Part shown: piece by piece, positions 1-5,480 of the stretch
Layout of the letters: each line of letters opens with the position of its first letter
Numbering within the stretch: the stretch's first letter is position 1
Assembly (NCBI GenBank): GCA_000715855.1
Contig: KL571323.1
Coordinates: 46,576-54,120 of the forward strand
Source of the DNA: Actinoplanes liguriensis
GTDB taxonomy: Bacteria > Actinomycetota > Actinomycetes > Mycobacteriales > Micromonosporaceae
Direction: 5' to 3'
DNA length: 7,545 nucleotides
The notes under the pieces: model-generated
Database searches by the model: none
Seen by the model: only the letters and a program-made list of their open reading frames with translations
Told to the model about the DNA's origin: nothing
Program-made: the position numbers and the translations under genes

Positions 1-1
1 C

Positions 2-265
2 CGGGTGTCGTTCGCGAACCTGGTGGCCGCGCTCTCCGTGCAGCACTTCGGCGGCTCGCTGTCGGCGCCCGGCTGGGGCGACATCGCCGACTGGTGGGCG
101 GCCACGGTGCGGGCCGCCGAGCAGCGGCATCCCGAGTCGAGCGAGGGCGAGCTGGCGCGGCGTTTCGCGTTCCTGCCCGAGGTGATCCCGCCCGGCAAAC
201 GCCACGCCGTGCACCGGGCGACCGCGACCATCGCCCAGCTCTCCGACGCGCACGCGGAGCCGTGA
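2..265 (+). CDS. PfkB-family carbohydrate kinase, C-terminal fragment (5' end outside window)
   Basis: Only the last 87 residues are visible; the reading frame is open to the left edge, so the GTG at position 5 is not the true start. The segment ANLVAALSVQHFGGSLSAP resembles the C-terminal helix of ribokinase/PfkB-family sugar kinases, where repeated 'N-A-ALSVQ-GG' residues follow the catalytic GAGD motif; GAGD itself lies outside the window. The family transfers phosphate from ATP to a sugar or nucleoside in the cytoplasm. The stop codon overlaps the GTG start of the ABC permease gene by 4 bp (GTGA), so the kinase is probably the upstream member of this sugar operon. The sugar cannot be read from the fragment. 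The family call is fairly secure; the substrate is unknown. Confidence 0.72.
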   Translation, partial: RVSFANLVAALSVQHFGGSLSAPGWGDIADWWAATVRAAEQRHPESSEGELARRFAFLPEVIPPGKRHAVHRATATIAQLSDAHAEP

Positions 266-1129
266 CGGCGCCCTCGCGGGGACGCGACACTCTCGCCGGC
301 TATGCGTTCCTGTTCCCCAGTCTGCTCGGCGTCGGCGGGTTCCTGCTGGTCCCGATCGTGATCGTGCTGGGTGTCAGCCTCTCCCGGTGGGATCTGATCA
401 GCCCCGCCCGCTGGACCGGCCTCGACAACTACCGGTCGATCCTGACCGATCCCGCCTTCGGCCGGTCCCTCGCCGTCACCGCGGTCTTCGTGCTGCTGGT
501 CCTCCCGCTGCAGACCGGGCTCGGCCTGGCCGCCGCTCTGCTGCTGTCTCTTATACTCCACCTGGTTCCGCGCGATCCTGGTGCTGCCGTGGATCAGCGC
601 CCCGCTGGCGCTCGGCGTGGTCTGGCGCTGGCTGTTCGACCCGTCCGACGGCGCCATCAACGAGTTGCTCGGCCACCGCGTCGAGTGGCTGACCAGCCCG
701 TCCCTGGCGTTGCCGTCGGTCGCCGCGGTCACCGTCTGGACCAATGTGGGCTATGTGGCGCTGTTCTTCCTGGCCGGCCTCGCGGGCATCCCGCAGCAGT
801 GTGCGGAGGCGGCCCGCATCGACGGCGCCGGCCCGTGGCAGGGCTTCTGGCGGATCACGCTGCCGCTGCTGCGCCCGACCACGTTCTTCGTGCTGGCCAC
901 CGGCGTGATCAGCAGTTTCCAGGTGTTCGACACGGTCTGGGCGATGACCGGGGGCGGGCCCGCGGGGCGGACGGAGGTGGTGGCCTACGCGATCTACCGG
1001 GAGGCGTTCGTGGACTTCCGGATGGGCCGGGCCGCGGCCATGTCCGTGGTGCTGTTCCTGCTGTTGATCACGGTGACGGTCGCGCAGCAGACCTATTTCC
1101 GCAGGCGGACGACGTACGAGATGGGGTGA
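262..1129 (+). CDS. CUT1-type carbohydrate ABC transporter permease 1 (MalF/UgpA-like), frame broken at 544-556
   Basis: This is an inner-membrane subunit of a sugar importer. The GTG start at 262 overlaps the kinase stop. Residues 1-94 (to base 543) contain two predicted membrane helices, around residues 12-36 and 73-94. The frame then shifts by +1: bases 557-1129 encode the remainder in another frame, beginning STWFRAILVLPW. The EAA loop that docks the ATPase is clear (AEAARIDGAG, then TLPLLRP, around bases 802-880). The two parts total about 284 residues, near the usual 290-300 for the family. The 13 bases at the break match a transposase-adapter end, and removing them restores one frame. 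Compared with relatives, about six residues normally found between the LLL and TWFR segments (often NRRLRG-like) appear to be missing. The gene is therefore probably intact in the organism and misassembled here; a true pseudogene is the alternative. Confidence 0.85.
544..556 (+). other. Probable Tn5/Nextera mosaic-end adapter remnant causing a frameshift
   Basis: The 13 bases CTGTCTCTTATAC equal the first 13 bases of the 19-base Tn5 mosaic end, CTGTCTCTTATACACATCT, used in transposase-based sequencing libraries. They sit exactly at the frame break of permease 1, are AT-rich in a very GC-rich gene, and encode residues out of keeping with the family. No 9-bp target duplication flanks them and no transposon body is present, which argues against a natural Tn5 insertion scar. 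The match stops at base 557. A chance 13-base match is unlikely, but the sequence alone cannot exclude it. Confidence 0.75.
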
Positions 1130-1132
1130 GGA

Positions 1133-1948
1133 ATGCGCCGGGCCGTGCTCACCTACCTCGCGCTGGGACTGGGCGCGATCGTGATCCTCGCGCCGTACCT
1201 GATGAGCGTCCAGACGTCGCTGAAGAAGCCACGGCAGCTCGCCCAGCAGCCGCCGCTGACCCCGCCCAGCCCGCTGACCGTGGAGAGCTATGCCGCGCTG
1301 ACGGTCGGCGGGCACACGCTCGTCCCGCCGCTGGTGATCACCATCCAGGTCGTGCTGGTGGTCGTTCTCGGACAACTCAGCTGCTCGGTGCTGGCCGCCT
1401 ACGCGTTCGCGCGGCTCGACTTCCCCGGCCGGGACGCGATCTTCCGGGTCTACCTGGCGACCCTGATGGTGCCGGTCGCCGCGGTGCTCGTGCCCCGGTT
1501 CGTGCTGCTCGCCGAGGCCGGGCTGGTCAACACGTTCTGGGGGATCGTGCTCCCGTCGATGTTCGGCTCGCCGTATGCGATCTTCCTGCTCCGCGAGTTC
1601 TTCCGGGCCGTCCCGCAGGAGCTGCTGGACGCCGCGCGGATCGACGGCGCCGGGCACCCGTGGGTGCTGCGGCACGTCATCCTGCCGCTCAGCCGTCCGA
1701 TTCTGGCCACCCTGCTGATCATCACGGTGGTGACCCACTGGAACGACTTCCTCTGGCCGCTCGTGGTCACCAGCGGCGTGCGGTGGCAGGTGCTGACCGT
1801 CGCGGTCGCCGGTCTGCAAAGTCAGTACCAGGGCAACTGGACGCTGGTCATGGCCGCCACGACGCTCGCCACGATGCCGCTGCTCGTGCTCTTCACGGTC
1901 TTCCAGAAGCACATCGTCGCGTCGATCGCCGTCACCGGGATGAAGTGA
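1133..1948 (+). CDS. CUT1-type carbohydrate ABC transporter permease 2 (MalG/UgpE-like)
   Basis: This is the second membrane subunit of the sugar importer, 271 residues, normal for the family. Predicted helices lie near residues 5-24, 66-92, 104-125, 135-155, 186-210 and 238-258, giving the six-helix layout typical of MalG-like proteins. The cytoplasmic EAA loop is at residues 163-189 (ELLDAARIDGAG, then ILPLSRP), where the shared ATPase would dock. The ATG start lies 3 bp after the permease 1 stop. A G-rich stretch overlapping that stop (GGGGTGAGG, 1123-1131) can act as ribosome-binding site, so translation of the two permeases is probably coupled. The gene ends 3 bp before the binding-protein start. 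The family call is secure; the transported sugar is not defined by the sequence. Confidence 0.93.
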   Translation: MRRAVLTYLALGLGAIVILAPYLMSVQTSLKKPRQLAQQPPLTPPSPLTVESYAALTVGGHTLVPPLVITIQVVLVVVLGQLSCSVLAAYAFARLDFPGRDAIFRVYLATLMVPVAAVLVPRFVLLAEAGLVNTFWGIVLPSMFGSPYAIFLLREFFRAVPQELLDAARIDGAGHPWVLRHVILPLSRPILATLLIITVVTHWNDFLWPLVVTSGVRWQVLTVAVAGLQSQYQGNWTLVMAATTLATMPLLVLFTVFQKHIVASIAVTGMK

Positions 1949-1951
1949 GCC

Positions 1952-3229
1952 GTGCGACGACTCGCGGTTCTGATCATCGTCCTGCTGGGCGGTTGCTCGA
2001 TCGCCGGCACCGGCGGCACCGACGGGAAGACCACTGTCACGTTCCGGCTCTGGGACGAGCAGGTCGCCACGGCGTACCGGCAATCCTTCTCGGTCTTTGA
2101 GAGAACGCATCCGGGGATCACCGTCGACGTCCAGGTGACGCCGTGGGCCGACTACTGGACCAAGCTGCCGGCCGACGTCGTCGCGGGCACCGCCGCCGAC
2201 ATCTTCTGGACGAACACGTCGAACCTCGGCCTCTACGCCGACAACGGCAAACTGCTGCCGGTCGACGACACCGGGGAGTGGCCGAAATCGGTCGTCGACC
2301 TCTACACGCGCCGCGGAAGGCTGTGGGGTGTGCCGCAGCTGTGGGACTCGATCGCGCTCTACTACAACCGGGATCTGGTCACCCGGGCCGGCATCGACCC
2401 GGCGGCGCTCGCCTGGGATCCGGCCGCCGCCGACGACACCCTTCGCGCCTCGCTGCGCAGACTCACGACCGACAGCGCTGGCAGACACCCTGGTGCAGCG
2501 GGGTTCAATCCCCAGAGCATTGCGGTGTACGGCATCAACGCCGCCCTCGACCAGCAGGCGATCCTCTGGGATTTCGCCGGGTCCAACGGCGGCACCTGGC
2601 AGGCCGGCGACACGTTCGACTTCGCGGACGACCCGAGGACCGTGCAGGCGGTGCGGTACGTCGTCGACCTGATCCGGAAGGACCACGTGGCGCCCCCGGC
2701 CGCCGACACCACCACCAACGGCGACAAGGCGCTCCAGCTGTTCACCCAGGGCCGGATCGCGTTGTTCCAGTCGGGGCCGTACCACCTGAAGCCGATCCAG
2801 GACGGCGCCGGCTTCCCGTGGGGGATCGCGCCGCTGCTCAGGGGCCCGGCCGGGCGGGTCGGCGTGGTGCACGGGGTGGCCGCGGTCGCCTCGGCGAGGA
2901 CGTCGCACCGGGCGGCGACCGCGGAGGTGCTGAAGTGGATCGGCTCGGCGGACGGGCAGCGGCCGATCGCGGCGGGCGGCTACGCGTTCCCGGCGGTCAC
3001 CTCGGTGCAGCCGGTGTTCGTGGACTACTGGCGGCAGCGGGGCGCCGACCTGCGGCCGTTCCTCGACGCGGCGCGCGGCACGACGTTCCCGGCGCCGGTC
3101 GGTCCCCGGGCCGGGGCCGGTAGCACGGCGTACACGCCGATCCTGCAGCAGGTGTTCCTGGGGCAGATCGGCGTTGCGGAAGGATTGCGGAAGGCGCAGG
3201 CCGCCGGCAACGAGGCGATGAGAGGTTGA
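1952..3229 (+). CDS. Extracellular solute-binding lipoprotein of a sugar ABC transporter (family 1)
   Basis: This 425-residue protein would capture the sugar outside the membrane and deliver it to the two permeases. It starts with GTG, 3 bp after permease 2. The N-terminus has two arginines, a short hydrophobic stretch and a lipobox (LGGC, Cys15), so a lipid-anchored surface lipoprotein is predicted. The mature part begins TVTFRLWDE and continues with the family 1 pattern: FERTHPGITVDV near residue 50, then DVVAGTAADIFWTN near 76-88, and TQGRIALFQSGPY in the C-terminal half. Length is typical. Two internal stretches, bases 2081-2110 and 2477-2521, carry unusually many A/T-ending and AGA codons for this genome, although the protein pattern reads through them normally. 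The ligand is probably an oligosaccharide or glycoside, inferred from the GH4 neighbour. Confidence 0.92.
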   Translation: MRRLAVLIIVLLGGCSIAGTGGTDGKTTVTFRLWDEQVATAYRQSFSVFERTHPGITVDVQVTPWADYWTKLPADVVAGTAADIFWTNTSNLGLYADNGKLLPVDDTGEWPKSVVDLYTRRGRLWGVPQLWDSIALYYNRDLVTRAGIDPAALAWDPAAADDTLRASLRRLTTDSAGRHPGAAGFNPQSIAVYGINAALDQQAILWDFAGSNGGTWQAGDTFDFADDPRTVQAVRYVVDLIRKDHVAPPAADTTTNGDKALQLFTQGRIALFQSGPYHLKPIQDGAGFPWGIAPLLRGPAGRVGVVHGVAAVASARTSHRAATAEVLKWIGSADGQRPIAAGGYAFPAVTSVQPVFVDYWRQRGADLRPFLDAARGTTFPAPVGPRAGAGSTAYTPILQQVFLGQIGVAEGLRKAQAAGNEAMRG

Positions 3230-3230
3230 C

Positions 3231-4550
3231 ATGCAGCTGACGATCCTGGGCGGCGGCGGTTTCCGCGTCCCGCTGGTGTACCGGGCACTGCTCGCTGATC
3301 AGGAACGGACGATCAGCGAGGTCGTCCTGTACGACGTGGACGCCGGGCGCCTCGACGCGATCAGGCGGGTGCTCGCCGCGCTCGGCGGGGGCGCGCTTCC
3401 CGTGCGGGCGACGACCGACCTGGACGAGGCGCTGACCGGGGCGGCGTTCGTGTTCTCCGCGATCCGGGTCGGCGGGCTGCGCGGGCGGGTCGTGGACGAG
3501 CGCGTCGCCCTGGCGGCCGGCGTGCTCGGGCAGGAGACCGTGGGGGCGGGCGGGATCGCGTACGGGCTGCGCTCGGTCCCCGAGTCGCTGCGGATCGCCG
3601 ACCGGGTCGCCGCGCTCGCGCCGGACGCCTGGCTGATCAACTTCACCAACCCGGCCGGGCTGGTCACCGAGGCGATGTCCGGGTTGCTCGGCGACCGGGT
3701 GATCGGGATCTGCGACTCGCCGACCGGCCTGGTGGACCGGGTCCTGAAGGCCCTGCGCGTGACGCCGGACCGGGTGCGGATCGACTACGCCGGGCTCAAC
3801 CACCTGGGCTGGCTCTACGGGGTCCACGACGCGGCCGGGCGGGACCTGCTGCCCGGGCTGCTCGCCGACGAGCCGCTGCTGCAGACGATCGAGGAGGGCC
3901 GGCTCTTCGGGAACCTCCGCGAGCTGGGCGCGGTCCCGAACGAGTACCTGCACTACTACTACGACCCGGCGGGCACCCTGGACGCGGTGCGGTCCGCGCC
4001 GCAGACCCGCGGGGCGTTCCTGCGCGAGCAGCAGGAACGGTGCTATCACGAGATCGCCGCGCGGGAGCCGCTCGAGGCGTGGCGGGACGCGTGGCGGGAG
4101 CGGGAGGCGACGTACATGTCCGAGAACCGCTCGCTCACCGGCGCGGGGGAGCGGGAACAGGACGAGTCCCGCCCGGCCGGCTACGAGGGGGTCGCGCTGG
4201 CCGTCATGCGGGCGCTGGCCCGGGACGAGCCGGCCACGCTCATCCTCGACGTCCGTAATCGGGGGACGCTGTCGATCCTGGACGACGACGCGGTGGTGGA
4301 GGTGCCGTGCCGGGTCGACGCGCGCGGGGCGGCGCCGCTGCCGGTGGCCCCGCTGCCGGGACACGCGGTGGATCTCGTGCGGGCGGTGAAGGCGACCGAC
4401 CGGTTGATCCTGGCCGCCGTCGCGACCGGCTCGCGGGATGCGGCGGTCCGGGCGATGGCGACCCATCCGCTGGTGGGGGACCCGGAGATCGGGGCCCGGC
4501 TGGTCGACGCCTACCGTGCCGAGCTGCCCGAGCTCGCCTATCTGACCTGA
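3231..4550 (+). CDS. Glycoside hydrolase family 4, 6-phospho-beta-glucosidase type
   Basis: GH4 enzymes cleave (6-phospho)glycosides in the cytoplasm by an oxidation-elimination mechanism that needs NAD+ and a divalent metal, usually Mn2+. The 439-residue product has the family length. The N-terminal Rossmann NAD site is LGGGGFRVPL (residues 6-15). Other visible signatures are QETVGAGGIAYGLRSVP (101-117), NFTNPAGLVTEA (137-148), GICDSP with the metal-binding Cys161, and GLNHLGW with the metal-binding His191. The NEYLHYYYD segment (237-245) is where the catalytic tyrosine is expected. The ATG lies one base after the binding-protein stop, with AGAGG at 3221-3225 as ribosome-binding site. The family call is secure. 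The 6-phospho-beta-glucosidase subtype rests on overall resemblance to CelF/BglT-type proteins. An ABC importer does not phosphorylate its cargo, so the phospho-substrate would need the upstream kinase. Confidence 0.92.
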   Translation: MQLTILGGGGFRVPLVYRALLADQERTISEVVLYDVDAGRLDAIRRVLAALGGGALPVRATTDLDEALTGAAFVFSAIRVGGLRGRVVDERVALAAGVLGQETVGAGGIAYGLRSVPESLRIADRVAALAPDAWLINFTNPAGLVTEAMSGLLGDRVIGICDSPTGLVDRVLKALRVTPDRVRIDYAGLNHLGWLYGVHDAAGRDLLPGLLADEPLLQTIEEGRLFGNLRELGAVPNEYLHYYYDPAGTLDAVRSAPQTRGAFLREQQERCYHEIAAREPLEAWRDAWREREATYMSENRSLTGAGEREQDESRPAGYEGVALAVMRALARDEPATLILDVRNRGTLSILDDDAVVEVPCRVDARGAAPLPVAPLPGHAVDLVRAVKATDRLILAAVATGSRDAAVRAMATHPLVGDPEIGARLVDAYRAELPELAYLT

Positions 4551-4918
4551 GTCTCCGACCGTGCGGGCCGGCCGGCGTGGGTGATCAGGGCGTAGGCCTG
4601 ACTGGCGGCGAGCGCGCCGGCCAGCGCCCGGGCCACGTTCCCGGGCAGGCCCGCGTCCAGGATCGGGGTGGTGCCCAGCCACACCAGCGCCGCCGTGACC
4701 ACGGCTGCGGCGCAGGCGGTCCGGGCGTGGCGGTCGTCGCCGCTGTACAGCGCCACGACCGACCAGATCAGCACGGTGACGCCGAAGAAGTCGCCGGCCG
4801 GATGCCCCAGCATGCCGACCAGGACGCAGGCCGCGATCGCCAGCCCCGCGCCGACGGCGGCGCGGCGCAGGGTCACCCACCCGGAGACGGCAGCGCCCGT
4901 GGCGACATCGGAGACCAT
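4538..4918 (-). CDS. Small multi-pass membrane protein of unknown function
   Basis: I do not recognise this 126-residue protein. It is supported by strong G/C third-position bias in this frame and by coherent hydrophobic segments near residues 20-38, 43-59, 66-83 and 95-113, suggesting three or four membrane helices. Short polar links include a YSGDDRHAR segment around 58-66. The ATG at 4918 has no strong ribosome-binding site just upstream, only a weak purine stretch, so the exact start is less sure; no earlier in-frame start looks better. The gene converges on the GH4 gene and their ends overlap by 13 bp. It is transcribed away from the small membrane gene at 5150, sharing an intergenic region with it. 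Nothing links it to the sugar operon apart from position. Confidence 0.72.
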   Translation of the reverse strand: MVSDVATGAAVSGWVTLRRAAVGAGLAIAACVLVGMLGHPAGDFFGVTVLIWSVVALYSGDDRHARTACAAAVVTAALVWLGTTPILDAGLPGNVARALAGALAASQAYALITHAGRPARSETQVR

Positions 4919-4990
4919 CTGATGATCTTGGTACTCAGGAGTTTCGATGAGATGTCCGGCAGTTGAACAGAGTGACGCGAAACTGTGCGA

Positions 4991-5035
4991 TCACGAATCG
5001 TGACCGTGCTCCCTGCCTCGTGCCGCCTGTCACGA
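4991..5035. promoter_or_regulatory. Cluster of TCACGA/TCGTGA inverted half-sites, possible operator
   Basis: A perfect 13-bp palindrome, TCACGAATCGTGA, lies at 4991-5003. A second inverted pair, TCGTG (5018-5022) and CACGA (5031-5035), is separated by 8 bases, giving the GTG-N8-CAC geometry also seen in CRP-family sites. The inner TCGTGAC (4998-5004) can also pair with GTCACGA (5029-5035). The cluster ends about 30 bp upstream of a candidate -35 box. Binding by a dimeric regulator is inferred; no regulator is identified. Confidence 0.35.
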
Positions 5036-5064
5036 CGTACGCCGGAAGCTGTTCTGTCCTGGTC

Positions 5065-5093
5065 TTGATCTGCCCTGGTGTTCCGGCGATACC
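5065..5093 (+). promoter_or_regulatory. Candidate promoter for the small membrane gene at 5150
   Basis: TTGATC (5065-5070) and GATACC (5088-5093) are separated by 17 bases, a partial match to a housekeeping actinobacterial -35/-10 pair. Transcription would start near 5100, leaving a leader of about 50 bases before the GTG at 5150. The match is imperfect, so confidence is low. Confidence 0.3.
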
Positions 5094-5135
5094 GGCGAGT
5101 AACCTGCGGGGACCGTGGTGGTCGTCGATGGGTGC

Positions 5136-5141
5136 AGGGGG
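5136..5141 (+). promoter_or_regulatory. Ribosome-binding site deciding the GTG start at 5150
   Basis: AGGGGG lies 8 bases before the GTG at 5150. This spacing favours 5150 over the in-frame GTG codons at 5078 and 5141; the latter overlaps the site itself. Confidence 0.5.
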
Positions 5142-5149
5142 TGTGCCGG

Positions 5150-5473
5150 GTGCCGCACGTCGAGGTCTCCGCCGGGACCGTTTTCATGCTGTTCGGCACG
5201 ATTCTGCTGCTGGTGCAGGCGGGCGCGATCCCGTTCACGTACGCGGTGACCACCCGGCACGTGCGCCGCGGCGGTCAGCGGCCGCAACTCGTCGCCGCCG
5301 GGTCCTACCTGCTGGGCTGCCTGTTCACGCTGCTGTGCGTGACCGCGTTCTTCTGCGCCGAGTTCCCGATGCTGCTGGCGGTCGTGCTCGGTTACGTGCC
5401 GATGTGGCTCTTCGCCTACCTGATCCTGAAGCAGCCGGAGGTGCAGCCCAGCGGGCGGCACCTCCGGAGCTGA
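5150..5473 (+). CDS. Small three-helix membrane protein of unknown function
   Basis: I do not recognise this protein. From the GTG at 5150 it has 107 residues. An upstream in-frame GTG at 5078 would add 24 arginine-rich residues that look like read-through of leader DNA, whereas 5150 has a well-spaced ribosome-binding site. Hydrophobic segments lie near residues 8-29, 48-68 and 73-92, with a basic loop (RHVRRGGQR, about 36-44) between the first two. Codons from 5150 on show the genome's strong G/C third-position bias. The last codons are embedded in a strong hairpin (5435-5467) that probably acts as terminator. The gene converges on the desaturase gene, whose stop is only 7 bp away. Function is unknown; a small membrane-bound accessory protein is as much as can be said. 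Confidence 0.72.
   Translation: MPHVEVSAGTVFMLFGTILLLVQAGAIPFTYAVTTRHVRRGGQRPQLVAAGSYLLGCLFTLLCVTAFFCAEFPMLLAVVLGYVPMWLFAYLILKQPEVQPSGRHLRS
5435..5467. terminator. Strong hairpin at a convergent gene junction, probable bidirectional terminator
   Basis: CCGGAGGTGC (5435-5444) pairs perfectly over 10 bp with GCACCTCCGG (5458-5467). Inside the 13-base loop, GCCC (5446-5449) and GGGC (5453-5456) add a further 4-bp stem with a 3-base loop. The hairpin overlaps the last codons of the small membrane gene (stop 5471-5473) and lies just past the stop of the convergent desaturase gene, so it could end transcripts from both sides. There is no T-tract, as is common in actinobacteria. Confidence 0.65.
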
Positions 5474-5480
5474 ACGACGA

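Larger units (their letters stand above)
4919..5149. promoter_or_regulatory. Divergent intergenic region between two small membrane-protein genes
   Basis: This 231-bp stretch has no convincing gene and is less GC-biased than its surroundings. It must carry promoters for both divergent genes. It contains a cluster of TCACGA/TCGTGA half-sites (4991-5035), a candidate plus-strand promoter (5065-5093), and a 7-bp inverted repeat AGTTTCG (4940-4946) / CGAAACT (4978-4984) with a 31-base spacer that may be chance. Confidence 0.5.

Noticed and set aside
544..556. Natural Tn5 insertion or excision scar
   Set aside because: Only 13 of 19 mosaic-end bases are present, there is no flanking 9-bp duplication and no transposon sequence; an adapter remnant explains it better.
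94..2100. Long plus-strand open frame of 668 codons through both permeases
   Set aside because: Only the part from 262 to about 543 is real permease sequence. Beyond the break it is low-complexity out-of-frame translation, while the true frames carry the EAA loops.
2474..2518. Possible tRNA gene or tRNA fragment on the plus strand
   Set aside because: D-arm-like and T-arm-like strings are present, but there is no acceptor stem pairing or anticodon arm, the T-stem has a mismatch, and the bases encode normal binding-protein residues.
551..3232. Very long minus-strand open frame (893 codons) opposite the permease and binding-protein genes
   Set aside because: Its product is arginine/histidine/glutamine-rich without domain pattern, the usual antisense shadow of GC-rich genes; the plus-strand frames carry clear family motifs.
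4521..4535. GAGCT-gcccg-AGCTC hairpin near the GH4 stop as terminator
   Set aside because: Only a 5-bp stem within coding sequence and no T-tract; too weak to call.
2997..4880. Minus-strand open frame of 627 codons opposite GH4
   Set aside because: Arginine/proline-rich shadow without motifs; GH4 on the plus strand has complete signatures.
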